From NCBI RefSeq assembly GCF_008086345.1, contig NZ_CP043006.1, forward strand, positions 2,664,032 through 2,728,031: a DNA stretch of 64,000 bases, given 5' to 3'. How positions within the stretch are numbered: position 1 is the first letter of the stretch; each line of letters opens with the position of its first letter. The position numbers were made by a program, and so were the translations under genes. The notes under the pieces were generated by a model that saw only the letters and a program-made list of their open reading frames with translations, did no database searches and had not been told where the DNA came from. Below, one piece after another: positions 43,376-51,999 of the stretch. Source of the stretch: Chitinophaga sp. XS-30 (GTDB taxonomy: Bacteria > Bacteroidota > Bacteroidia > Chitinophagales > Chitinophagaceae).

Positions 43376-44665
43376 ATGTACATACCAGACATCGAACTAC
43401 AATCCCCCGCCGCCATCCGCCAGTTCCAGGCCAAGGAGCTGCAGCATCTGCTGGGTTACCTGCGGCAGTTCTCACCGTTTTACAAGGAATGGTTCGCATT
43501 GCACCAGGTGAATACGGACGAAATACGGAGCATAGAAGACCTGGTGCGCATCCCGACCGTTACGAAGGAAGACCTGCAGCAGCGTAACTGGGATTTCCTT
43601 TGTGTGGATAAAAGCAAGATCGCGGAATATACCACCACTTCCGGCACACTGGGTAAACCGGTGATCATTCCGCTTACGGAAAAGGATCTCGACCGGCTGA
43701 CCTATAACGAGTATATTTCCTTTTCCTGCGCCGGGGGAACGGATGAAGATATTTATCAGCTTATGCTGACGCTGGACCGGCAGTTCATGGCCGGGATGGC
43801 CTATTATTCCGGTATCCGGAAACTTGGCGCCGGTGTGCTGCGCGTAGGGCCGGGGGTGCCTTCCCTGCAATGGGAGAACATCCGCCGCATCCAGCCTACC
43901 ACCATCGTAGCCGTTCCTTCCTTTATCCTCAAACTGATCGCCTTTGCGGAAGAGCATCAGATCGATGTCAATGCATCTTCCGTGAGAAAGGTTGTTTGCA
44001 TCGGGGAGAATATCCGCAATGTGGATTTTTCGCTGAACCTCCTCGGTAAAAAGATCACCGATAAATGGAATATCCAGCTGTTCTCCACCTACGCATCCAC
44101 CGAAATGCAAACCGCTTTCACGGAATGTAAAGCCGGGCAGGGAGGGCATCACCACCCGGAGCTGCTGATCGTGGAATTGCTGGATGAAGCCGACAAGCCG
44201 GTGCCTCCGGGAACGCCGGGGGAGGTGACTATCACGACTTTAGGCGTAGAGGCCATGCCACTGCTGCGTTACAAGACCGGCGATATTTGCCAGTATGATG
44301 AAGCGCCCTGCTCCTGCGGCAGGCAGACCAAACGCCTGTCCCCGGTGATAGGGCGCCGCAGGCAGATGATCAAGTATAAAGGCACAACGCTTTACCCGCC
44401 TGCGTTGTACGACCTGTTAAGTGATATGGAGGAAGTGAAGGAATTTGTGGTGGAAGTGTTCTCCAATGAGATCGGTACGGATGAGATATTGCTGCATCTG
44501 GCGCCGGTGGAGGAATCCGAGGATATAGACAGGCGGATAAAATCCTATCTGCAGGCGAAGCTGCGGGTGATACCGCAGGTGAAATATTGCGGAGTGCAGG
44601 AGATACTGAAGATGCAATTCCCGGAGGGAAGCCGCAAGCCGGTGAAGTTTGTGGACAACCGGTGA
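43376..44665 (+). CDS. Adenylate-forming ligase (phenylacetate-CoA ligase family)
   Basis: A 429-residue enzyme with the phosphate-binding TTTSGTLGKPVIIPL at about residues 86-100, the adenine-binding STYASTEMQTAF, RYKTGDICQYDEAP, and a C-terminal lysine-bearing GRRRQMIKYKGTTLYPPALYD. It is close in layout to PaaK-type ligases. It probably activates the cinnamate-type acid made by the ammonia lyase for loading on ACP or CoA. It is the last gene of the pigment operon; seven bases separate it from the convergent DUF6702 gene, with no separate terminator visible. Confidence 0.85.
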   Translation: MYIPDIELQSPAAIRQFQAKELQHLLGYLRQFSPFYKEWFALHQVNTDEIRSIEDLVRIPTVTKEDLQQRNWDFLCVDKSKIAEYTTTSGTLGKPVIIPLTEKDLDRLTYNEYISFSCAGGTDEDIYQLMLTLDRQFMAGMAYYSGIRKLGAGVLRVGPGVPSLQWENIRRIQPTTIVAVPSFILKLIAFAEEHQIDVNASSVRKVVCIGENIRNVDFSLNLLGKKITDKWNIQLFSTYASTEMQTAFTECKAGQGGHHHPELLIVELLDEADKPVPPGTPGEVTITTLGVEAMPLLRYKTGDICQYDEAPCSCGRQTKRLSPVIGRRRQMIKYKGTTLYPPALYDLLSDMEEVKEFVVEVFSNEIGTDEILLHLAPVEESEDIDRRIKSYLQAKLRVIPQVKYCGVQEILKMQFPEGSRKPVKFVDNR

Positions 44666-44672
44666 TCCTCCC

Positions 44673-45161
44673 CTAAAACCGGAAACTGGCATCCTTCTTC
44701 GGATTATCCAGCTTCACGCTTTTCCGCTGATCCTGCACAACGGTATGGATCATATGGCTTTGCGTTTCATGTTCCGCATACAAAATATCATTCTGCAGGT
44801 CCAGCTGGCGAATAACCGGCAGGGCAGGCACTTCCAGGAAACACCAGGCCGCATCGTCCTCAATACGGTAGCCTAAATAACGGAGCGCAAGATCTCTGCC
44901 ATCGGCCTTTATCCGCAAATGCTGCCGCAGATACCGGGATATCATGGAGTCCACCGCCGGACGGTCGGATGGCTTCATCACATCCAGCGTAGTATGATTG
45001 TACTTTTTCAATGCATTCTCCAGGTCATCCGCAAAAATGCGGCAACTCACCTCCAGCGCCTGCCGCGGCGCATTGTACCGGATCTCCGTAACGCTCAGGT
45101 AAAAAGGGTGGACCGCACTCATCCATACCGGTAATAACCATTTACATAAAAAAACACCCAT
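44673..45161 (-). CDS. DUF6702-family exported protein
   Basis: A 162-residue protein with a short hydrophobic N-terminus and then HPFYLSVTEIRYN, the typical start of DUF6702 proteins, which recur beside HupE-like and M1 peptidase genes in Bacteroidetes, as here. No catalytic residues are evident; function is unknown. It is transcribed divergently from the HupE-like gene over a 46-base gap. Confidence 0.82.
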   Translation of the reverse strand: MGVFLCKWLLPVWMSAVHPFYLSVTEIRYNAPRQALEVSCRIFADDLENALKKYNHTTLDVMKPSDRPAVDSMISRYLRQHLRIKADGRDLALRYLGYRIEDDAAWCFLEVPALPVIRQLDLQNDILYAEHETQSHMIHTVVQDQRKSVKLDNPKKDASFRF

Positions 45162-45207
45162 TTGCCTGCTAAAATTTTATATTTACGAAGTTACAAAAAT
45201 CTATGCC

Positions 45208-45795
45208 ATGCAGGAATTCAGCTTGTATTTTCAGGAAGGCTGGCAACATATTCTCGATTTAAACGGGTACGACCATATATTATTTGTTTTTGCACTATGC
45301 GCGGTTTATCTGCTGAATGACTGGAAAAAAGTGCTGGTACTGGTGACGGCATTCACCGTGGGGCATTCGGTAACACTGGCCTTGAGTGTGCTGAACGTGA
45401 TCAAAGTGCCGTCTGCGCTCATCGAGTTCCTGATCCCGGTTACCATTGTGATCACGGCACTGGGCAATATTTTCAGGAGATCCGGTGAACCCGCGGGCAT
45501 GCGCCTCAACTATTTTTTCGCACTGTTCTTTGGATTGATACACGGCATGGGCTTTTCCAATTACCTGAAAAGCATGCTCGGTTCCCAGGCGGATATCCTG
45601 CAGCCCCTGCTGGCATTCAATCTCGGGCTGGAATTCGGGCAGATAGTGATCGTAGTGGTATTGCTGGTGCTGGCGCAGCTGATGGTGGGGATCGCCGGCG
45701 TGAATAAGCGGGAATGGACGAAGTTCGTGTCCGCCGCTATCTTTGGCATTGCTTTTATGATGAGCCTGGAGAGACTGGGCGCGTTAACACAATAA
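45208..45795 (+). CDS. HupE/UreJ-like membrane protein
   Basis: A 195-residue protein with about six transmembrane helices. GYDHILFVFALCAVYLL carries the family DHxLF motif, followed by FTVGHSVTLALS and FGLIHGMGFSNYL, two further His-bearing helices. HupE/UreJ relatives are nickel or cobalt permeases, but the Bacteroidetes members next to DUF6702 and M1 genes have no proven substrate. It ends 15 bases before the peptidase gene. Confidence 0.85.
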   Translation: MQEFSLYFQEGWQHILDLNGYDHILFVFALCAVYLLNDWKKVLVLVTAFTVGHSVTLALSVLNVIKVPSALIEFLIPVTIVITALGNIFRRSGEPAGMRLNYFFALFFGLIHGMGFSNYLKSMLGSQADILQPLLAFNLGLEFGQIVIVVVLLVLAQLMVGIAGVNKREWTKFVSAAIFGIAFMMSLERLGALTQ

Positions 45796-45810
45796 AAAAA
45801 TCTGAATCGC

Positions 45811-48129
45811 ATGATAAGGCACAAGCTTTTGCTCTGCCTGCTGACAGCCGCTCCAATGCTGCTGCAGGCACAAAACCCCGGGTCCAATCACGGTAACCGC
45901 TTCGAACAATTAGGTTACCTGCTGGCTGATCCGAATATTTACCGCTCGGCTTCCGGTGTACCCGGACCAAAATACTGGCAGCAGCGGGCCGACTACGATA
46001 TTTCCGCCGAGCTGGATGAGCAGCAGCACCGGCTGGACGGTAAGGAAACCATCACTTACTACAACAATTCCCCCGATCCGCTGACCTATATCTGGTTGCA
46101 GCTGGACGAAAACGAGCATGATCCGAAAAGCGACAACAACAGCTTCGATGATAGCAAAATGAATGAAAGGATGAGCACCCGCCAGCTCAATAACCTGCTC
46201 GGCATGGAGCAGGGGCATGGGGTGAACATCGTGAAAGTGACCGATGCTTCCGGTAAGGCGCTGCCTTATACCATCAATCAGACGATGATGCGGATAGACC
46301 TCCCCAAACCGATGATGCCCGGTGAAAAACTGCGCTTCCAGGTGGATTGGTGGTACAAGATACCCAACCGCATGACCCTCGGCGGCCGCGGCGGATATGA
46401 ATTTTTCCAGGAAGATGGCAACGCCCTGTACACCATGGCGCAATGGTATCCGCGGCTGGCCGTGTATTCCGACTTCCAGGGCTGGCAGAACAAACAGTTC
46501 ACCGGCAGGGGGGAGTTCGCCCTGACCTTCGGCAATTTCAAGGTAAGGATGACCGTACCGGCCGATCACGTTGTCGGCGCCACCGGCGAATGCCGCAACT
46601 ATAAAGAAATGCTCACGCCCGCGCAGTTCCGCCGCTGGCAGGATGCACAGTCCGCCACCGAACCGCTGGAAGTGGTGACCCTGGCCGAAGCGCAGGAGGC
46701 CATGAAATCAAAGGCTTCCGGTAAAAAGACCTGGGTCTACGAAGCAGAGAACGTCCGCGACTTCGCCTGGACCTCCTCCCGCCGCCTCGTCTGGGATGCC
46801 ATGGCTACCAACGTGGAAGGCAAAAAAGTGATGGCCATGAGCTATTACGGCCAGGAAGCCTATCCGCTGTACCGCCGCTATTCCACCAAGGCAGTGGCCC
46901 ACACGCTGCAGGTATATTCAAAACACACCATCGCATACCCTTATCCGGTGGCTATTTCCGTAGAAGCCGCCAACGGCATGGAATACCCCATGATCTGCTT
47001 CAACTACGGCCGCGCGGAGAAAGACGGCACCTATTCCGAAGCCACTAAATACGGCATGATCAGCGTGATCATCCATGAAGTAGGGCATAACTTCTTCCCC
47101 ATGATCGTGAACTCCGATGAGCGGCAGTGGACCTGGATGGATGAAGGGCTGAACACCTTCTGCCAGTTCCTTGCCGAGCAGGAATGGGATAATAACTATC
47201 CCTCCCGCCGCGGCCCCGCTCACCTGATCGCCGATTATATGCGTATGCCGAAAGATCAGCTGGAGCCTGTGATGACCAACTCCGAGAACATCGTGCAATT
47301 CGGTCCGAATGCATATGCAAAACCCGCCACCGCATTGAACATCCTCCGGGAGACGATCATGGGACGGGAACTGTTTGATTATGCCTTCAAAGAATATTCC
47401 CGCCGCTGGGCCTTCAAACATCCCACGCCATCAGACCTCTTCCGCACACTGGAAGATGCGTCCGCCGTGGATCTGGACTGGTTCTGGAGAGGATGGTTCT
47501 TTGGTATTGAACCGGTGGATATTGCGCTGGACAGCGTGAAATGGTATCGCATGGATTCAAAGAATCCCGCGGTGGAGAACCCTGCGGAACAAAGCGTTGC
47601 CGAACGCAACAGCAAACACATCGCGCAGGAACGGAACAAAGCCGCAGGCATGAAATTCGCCATAGAGCAGGATACCAGCCTGCAGGACTTTTATAACAAA
47701 TGGGACCGCTACGCCGTTACCCCGGACCAGACCGAAGCCTACAACAACATGCAGGCATCGCTCAGCCCCGAGGAAAAACGGTTGTACGAAAGCAAAAAGA
47801 ACTTTTACCAGCTGAGCTTTTCCAATGTAGGCGGCAACGTTATGCCCCTGATCATTGAGTGGACGTTCGCGGATGGTACAAAAGAGGTAGACCGTATTTC
47901 CGCCTATATCTGGCGGCATAATGAAAATCATGTCACCAAGGTATTCGCGAAAGATAAACAGGTAGTATCCATTCGCCTCGACCCTTACCGGGAAACGGCG
48001 GATATAGATGAATTGAATAATTACTGGCCCCGGCAGGCCGTACCATCCCGCTTTGAGCTGTTCAGGATGCAGGCCCCGGTGCGGGGGACCTCCAACGGAG
48101 GGAACCCGATGCAGCGGGCGCGGCAGTAA
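45811..48129 (+). CDS. M1-family metallopeptidase, exported
   Basis: A 772-residue protein with a signal peptide (MIRHKLLLCLLTAAPMLLQAQ). The gluzincin site is complete: HEVGH at residues 422-426 and the downstream glutamate in MDEGLNTF about 19 residues later, with the substrate-binding GMEYP motif at 389-393. It is an aminopeptidase-like zinc peptidase predicted to work in the periplasm or at the cell surface. A strong terminator follows 19 bases after the stop. Confidence 0.92.
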   Translation: MIRHKLLLCLLTAAPMLLQAQNPGSNHGNRFEQLGYLLADPNIYRSASGVPGPKYWQQRADYDISAELDEQQHRLDGKETITYYNNSPDPLTYIWLQLDENEHDPKSDNNSFDDSKMNERMSTRQLNNLLGMEQGHGVNIVKVTDASGKALPYTINQTMMRIDLPKPMMPGEKLRFQVDWWYKIPNRMTLGGRGGYEFFQEDGNALYTMAQWYPRLAVYSDFQGWQNKQFTGRGEFALTFGNFKVRMTVPADHVVGATGECRNYKEMLTPAQFRRWQDAQSATEPLEVVTLAEAQEAMKSKASGKKTWVYEAENVRDFAWTSSRRLVWDAMATNVEGKKVMAMSYYGQEAYPLYRRYSTKAVAHTLQVYSKHTIAYPYPVAISVEAANGMEYPMICFNYGRAEKDGTYSEATKYGMISVIIHEVGHNFFPMIVNSDERQWTWMDEGLNTFCQFLAEQEWDNNYPSRRGPAHLIADYMRMPKDQLEPVMTNSENIVQFGPNAYAKPATALNILRETIMGRELFDYAFKEYSRRWAFKHPTPSDLFRTLEDASAVDLDWFWRGWFFGIEPVDIALDSVKWYRMDSKNPAVENPAEQSVAERNSKHIAQERNKAAGMKFAIEQDTSLQDFYNKWDRYAVTPDQTEAYNNMQASLSPEEKRLYESKKNFYQLSFSNVGGNVMPLIIEWTFADGTKEVDRISAYIWRHNENHVTKVFAKDKQVVSIRLDPYRETADIDELNNYWPRQAVPSRFELFRMQAPVRGTSNGGNPMQRARQ

Positions 48130-48148
48130 GGGATGCAGCATATCATAG

Positions 48149-48188
48149 AACGGTCAGTGCTTCTATCTGCACTGACCGTTTTCATTTT
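48149..48188 (+). terminator. Intrinsic terminator of the M1 peptidase unit
   Basis: A perfect 12-bp stem AACGGTCAGTGC/GCACTGACCGTT with the loop TTCTATCT is followed by TTCATTTT. It starts 19 bases after the peptidase stop codon. Confidence 0.88.
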
Positions 48189-48284
48189 ACCTTTATCGTA
48201 GTTGTATCTGCTTAAATGCTACTTTTTCCCCCTCTTGAAGCCCTTATTTCCGCTTAGAAGCTGCCTTTTTATACATCTTAAGGG

Positions 48285-48431
48285 CTTTTAACCACTTCGG
48301 AAGTACTTTTAGCCACTTTGGAGGTATCTTTTTGTGCCTCGGAAGTACTTTTAACTACTTCGAGAGTACCTTTTTGTGTTTTGGAAGTACTTTTGGTCTT
48401 GTCCTGATATAGGTTAGCCACTTCGGAGGTA
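48285..48431. repeat. Seven diverged tandem copies of a 21-bp unit
   Basis: The unit is CTTTTAGCCACTTCGGAAGTA with copies at 48285, 48306, 48327, 48348, 48369, 48390 (poor) and 48411; an eighth starts at 48432 but decays. Spacing is strictly 21 bp without insertions or deletions. On the minus strand one frame is stop-free through all copies and reads as seven-residue repeats of the form K-S-T-S-E-V-V, ending KSP and a stop near 48275. No ATG opens it. The repeat fills most of the 335-base gap between the M1 gene and the small regulator; the remainder is the terminator above and AT-rich DNA. Confidence 0.8.
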
Positions 48432-48464
48432 CCTTTAGCCCAGGTTTTTTAAATTATTTTTGAT

Positions 48465-48698
48465 ATGCTTTCTGCAAAAGATAAAAAAAAGCTGAAGGAA
48501 TTTGGAAGTCATGTGAAAGCAATAAGGCAATCCAAAGAGGCTAAATTACTGGAGCTGCATGTAACCGGTGAACTGGATAGCAGCGTCATCAGCAAAATCG
48601 AACGAGGGGAGAAAAACATCACCCTCACAACTCTTTTAAAACTCGCACATGTGCTGGATGTACCACCGAAGAAATTGCTGGATATAGAAGGATTTTAA
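48465..48698 (+). CDS. Small Xre-family HTH regulator
   Basis: A 77-residue protein made of a single lambda-repressor-like HTH: GSHVKAIRQSKEAKLLELH, DSSVISKIERGEKNITLTTLLKLAHVLDV, and the end PPKKLLDIEGF. Likely a DNA-binding regulator; target unknown. The start ATG at 48465 lies just three bases after a TATTTTTG stretch. Confidence 0.85.
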   Translation: MLSAKDKKKLKEFGSHVKAIRQSKEAKLLELHVTGELDSSVISKIERGEKNITLTTLLKLAHVLDVPPKKLLDIEGF

Positions 48699-48712
48699 TC
48701 AGCCTCCCGCAT

Positions 48713-48741
48713 AAAAAAAACAGCCGGCTATAACCGGCTGT
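48713..48741 (-). terminator. Terminator of the GldF-GldG/ABC unit
   Basis: On the minus strand ACAGCCGG-TTATAG-CCGGCTGT is followed by eight T. It lies 26 bases after the stop of the 48767 gene. On the plus strand the hairpin is followed by TCC rather than T, so it serves mainly the minus strand, though the short gap means it may also limit read-through from the Xre gene. Confidence 0.85.
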
Positions 48742-48766
48742 CCAAAAAAATTAAAAACACAATCCT

Positions 48767-50977
48767 CTACCTTCTCTTCCTGTAAATCAACAGCACCGTT
48801 GCAAAGATCAAAAGACACCCCGGTATCACCCCGAAGAAAAATACCCGCATCATAAGAATGCCCTTGTCATCACTATCGATCACATCTTTTGATTTGATAG
48901 CGCCGGTATTTACCGGGAACGCTCCATATGTAAACCAGCGGAACATTTCCGTGATCATCGGCTGGTTCCATATATACGGTTTGCGGCGCCCCAGTTCACC
49001 GGTGCTCATAAAATCCGCATCACCGGCAACAATGATCCGTTGCGTTTTGCCCTGCACTTTTCTTTCGGCGGCAATAGCCAATGCCTGGCCATTCTTCGAC
49101 ACCAGCAGGGGAATAGTATGGAAACCCTGTTGCTGCCCGTATTGAAGGCTTACGGCGCCTACCATGGATACCACGGCACTATCCGCTTTGTACGCAGCGA
49201 GCCTGGGCGCTATGCTCCCGGCGCTGTCCGTGAAACGGGACAGGATAAAGTCCGGCGCATAATCCCGGCTTTCTTCCAGCACCGGCATTTCTCCCGCCTG
49301 CACATCCAGTTGCTGCAATACAGGCCGCAGTATCTCCTGCGATCCCGGCTCCGTGATCACAAAGAGGTTCCTGCCGCTGGCAATATATTCATCCAGCCTG
49401 GCCTGCGCCACAGGCGGAATAGCTGTTTTGGGATCTGCGATCACCAGCACGGAAGTAGCGGCCGGAATATCGGCATTGGCGAGATTCACCGTATCTACAT
49501 TGAATCCCTGGTTGATCAGCGCGCCCCGGAAGGTCAGCTCATTCACAAACATTTTGAATGCCGCATCGCCTGCTTTGGTAATGCTTCTTTCCCCATTGCC
49601 CGTAACGAAGGTGATAACCGGAATTTCAGATGGCGTTACCAGTCTTTTCAGCGCCGCGGTAAATTCCTGCTCGGTGGGATATATCCTGACATCATTGTAA
49701 TACCGGAGGAAGGTTTTTTTGTCGCCATACTGCAGCAGCCGCACGAGACGGTTTTCTTCCGGGCCGAGGTCCACCGTTTTTTTGATCTCCTCCGGCGGCA
49801 GCACTTTTTTGTAATTGAGGTCCTGTATATCAGCTACTTTTTTTGCGATGGCAGCATCGCTTTCGCCCGGATAATTTTTATAGAGCCCTTTGTTGTTGGA
49901 AAAATCGTAGTAATACACGTAGTCCATTTCCATATCCGGCATAAACCGGCGGTAGGGCGTGAGTATCCGTTCATCCGCGCTTTTCTTTTCCGGCGCGCCG
50001 AGATAGTAATTATTATCGAGGATGTTTACATAGGTGGTGACCTTCAGCGGCTGATCCATTTTCCCGATCAGCTCACGGCTTTGGGGGCCGAGCGTATGGG
50101 TTTTGGTAGCTGTCATATCGATATAACCCGTGAAGGCCGGGAGAGAACTGATATAGCCAATCAGGAAGCATAGTCCCGTCAGCCCGAGATACCTGGCGGT
50201 ACGGGCAAAGGTTGATCTTGCTTCCCGCTGGTCCTGCAGCCGCATGCCGGTGATGGCCAGGAAAAAGCCGATCACGATGAAAAAGTACACCGTATCCTGC
50301 GAACTGATCAACCCGAAAATAAATTGTTCTGTTCTGCCTGCAATGGACATGAAATAGGTGATATGCCGCACGGCATCATTGCCCTGGAACAGGCCGCCGA
50401 TAAAGTTAAGCCCCGCCAGCACCGCCAATGTACTGATAGCCGCTACTACCTGGTAAGTGGTGAGGGAAGACATGAACAGCCCGATGGCCGCGTAGGCACA
50501 GATCAGGAGGTACAATCCCATCGCGCCGGACATTAACAGCGTCCAGTCGATATGCTCAATAAAGAATGAACCGGAGATAGCATATAAACAAATGATGACC
50601 AGCAGCAGAGCGCCATATCCCATCATGGCGACAAATTTTCCCAGCACAATATCCCTGACCTTGATGGGAGAGGATAGCAACAGTTTGATGGAACCGCTGT
50701 GCATTTCCCGGCTGATCAGCCCCATGGTTAACAACGGGATATAAAAGTACAGCGTGCTCTTTACACCGGGGTAAAACCCTTCCTGCAGGCCGGCATATAC
50801 CATGGCGGTGACATCTGAGAAGTGATTGCCCATTCGCTGCGCCCTGCCTATCATTTGCAGATAGTATATAAAATTCACCCCGATCTGTATGGGGAACACA
50901 ATTAAAATGAGCCAGGCTACCGGTGAGTGGAACAGCAGGCTCAGTTCCTGACGGGCTATTCTGATGATTAATTTCAT
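48767..50977 (-). CDS. Fused ABC permease plus GldG-like protein
   Basis: A 736-residue protein. Residues 1 to about 240 form an ABC-2-type permease (GldF-like) with six helices (VAWLILIVFPIQIGVNFIYYL, LYFYIPLLTMGLISREMHSGS, VVAAISTLAVLAGLNFIGGL). A linking helix near 265 leads into a long periplasmic GldG/ABC_sub domain (from MTATKTHTLGPQSRELI to about 690), and a final helix (VFFFGVIPGCLLIFATVLLIY) with a basic end. GldF and GldG are separate in Flavobacterium, where they form an ABC transporter needed for gliding with GldA. Overlaps the ATPase gene by four bases. Confidence 0.87.
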   Translation of the reverse strand: MKLIIRIARQELSLLFHSPVAWLILIVFPIQIGVNFIYYLQMIGRAQRMGNHFSDVTAMVYAGLQEGFYPGVKSTLYFYIPLLTMGLISREMHSGSIKLLLSSPIKVRDIVLGKFVAMMGYGALLLVIICLYAISGSFFIEHIDWTLLMSGAMGLYLLICAYAAIGLFMSSLTTYQVVAAISTLAVLAGLNFIGGLFQGNDAVRHITYFMSIAGRTEQFIFGLISSQDTVYFFIVIGFFLAITGMRLQDQREARSTFARTARYLGLTGLCFLIGYISSLPAFTGYIDMTATKTHTLGPQSRELIGKMDQPLKVTTYVNILDNNYYLGAPEKKSADERILTPYRRFMPDMEMDYVYYYDFSNNKGLYKNYPGESDAAIAKKVADIQDLNYKKVLPPEEIKKTVDLGPEENRLVRLLQYGDKKTFLRYYNDVRIYPTEQEFTAALKRLVTPSEIPVITFVTGNGERSITKAGDAAFKMFVNELTFRGALINQGFNVDTVNLANADIPAATSVLVIADPKTAIPPVAQARLDEYIASGRNLFVITEPGSQEILRPVLQQLDVQAGEMPVLEESRDYAPDFILSRFTDSAGSIAPRLAAYKADSAVVSMVGAVSLQYGQQQGFHTIPLLVSKNGQALAIAAERKVQGKTQRIIVAGDADFMSTGELGRRKPYIWNQPMITEMFRWFTYGAFPVNTGAIKSKDVIDSDDKGILMMRVFFFGVIPGCLLIFATVLLIYRKRR

Positions 50978-51918
50978 GGTTGTTGGGCGGGTTTAGATTT
51001 TTTATTGGATAGCTGTGCGAAGATGGCATCGAGCGAACTCTTCTCCAGCATGATTTCCTTCAGGCGCCATCTCCGCTGAACGCTTGTTTCCACAATGCTT
51101 TCAGCGATGTCGGCAGCGGGCTCGAATCGTAACCGGATGGTTTTCTCCGTCAGGAATTCAACCGCTTTGATGCCTTTGATGGCTCTCAGCTCATTTTCTT
51201 CCGGCGGGTTTTCCAGCGTAGCAATGAGGCTGTCCGGTTCGATGTAATTGTTGAATGATGCCATACTGTCCTTGAACACGATTTTCCCGCCTTCGATCAT
51301 AATGATATCCTGGCAGGTAGCCTGTATTTCCGAAAGGATGTGCGAAGAGAAGATCACGGCACGGTCGGTAGCTATTTCTTTGATCAGCTGCCGCACTTCC
51401 AGTATCTGGTTGGGATCGAGACCATTGGTGGGTTCATCCAGCACAACCAGCAATGGCTTATGGATGAGTGCCTGGGCAATGCCCACCCTTTGCCGGTAAC
51501 CGCCGGAAAGGTTCCCGATGAGCCGCTTGCTGAAATGCGCTACGCCGCATCTTTCCTTTACCATATCCACGGCCGCTTTTATCCGGCGTTTCTCTATCAG
51601 CCGGAGATGTGCGCAGAAGTTGAGGTATTCATCTACCGTTTGTTCAAGGTAGAGCGGCGCATTTTGCGGGAGAAAACCGATCCTTTTCTTGGCCTCTTCC
51701 GGGTGCGTTCGCATATCAATACCCTCGATCAGCACCTGCCCCTGGGTTTGGCTTAACACGCCGCAAAGGATGTTCATGGTAGTGGATTTACCCGCGCCAT
51801 TGGAGCCGAGCAATCCTACAATACCTTTTTTATTGATCTCGAAACTGACATCTTTCACCGCCCAGTCTTTGCTGTAGCGGTGTGACAGCCCTTCAATTTT
51901 AACGATGTTGTCTTGCAT
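50974..51918 (-). CDS. ABC transporter ATP-binding protein, GldA-like
   Basis: A 314-residue ATPase: Walker A LLGSNGAGKSTTM, Q-loop FLPQNAPLYLEQT, signature NLSGGYRQRVGIAQAL, Walker B LLVVLDEPTNGLDP, and switch His in FSSHILSEI. It would energise the permease encoded just downstream. The C-terminal regulatory extension is typical of GldA and related drug-type exporters. First gene of the two-gene unit. Confidence 0.9.
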   Translation of the reverse strand: MQDNIVKIEGLSHRYSKDWAVKDVSFEINKKGIVGLLGSNGAGKSTTMNILCGVLSQTQGQVLIEGIDMRTHPEEAKKRIGFLPQNAPLYLEQTVDEYLNFCAHLRLIEKRRIKAAVDMVKERCGVAHFSKRLIGNLSGGYRQRVGIAQALIHKPLLVVLDEPTNGLDPNQILEVRQLIKEIATDRAVIFSSHILSEIQATCQDIIMIEGGKIVFKDSMASFNNYIEPDSLIATLENPPEENELRAIKGIKAVEFLTEKTIRLRFEPAADIAESIVETSVQRRWRLKEIMLEKSSLDAIFAQLSNKKSKPAQQP

Positions 51919-51947
51919 GTGCGATTTAATTAGTCAATAGGAAGTGA

Positions 51948-51972
51948 ATGACGCCGGAATAACCGGCGTCAT
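51948..51972. repeat. Perfect 10-bp inverted repeat between susD-like and ABC genes
   Basis: ATGACGCCGG-AATAA-CCGGCGTCAT. It is a strong GC-rich hairpin 28 bases after the SusD stop, with no T-run on either side. It may protect the 3' end of the SusCD transcript or slow read-through into the ABC genes. Confidence 0.6.
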
Positions 51973-51999
51973 CATGGAATAGGGAAGACAGGGAAGTAT

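Noticed and set aside
48455..48462. TATTTTTG as the promoter of the small Xre gene
   Set aside because: It lies only three bases before the ATG, so the transcription start would fall inside the coding region.
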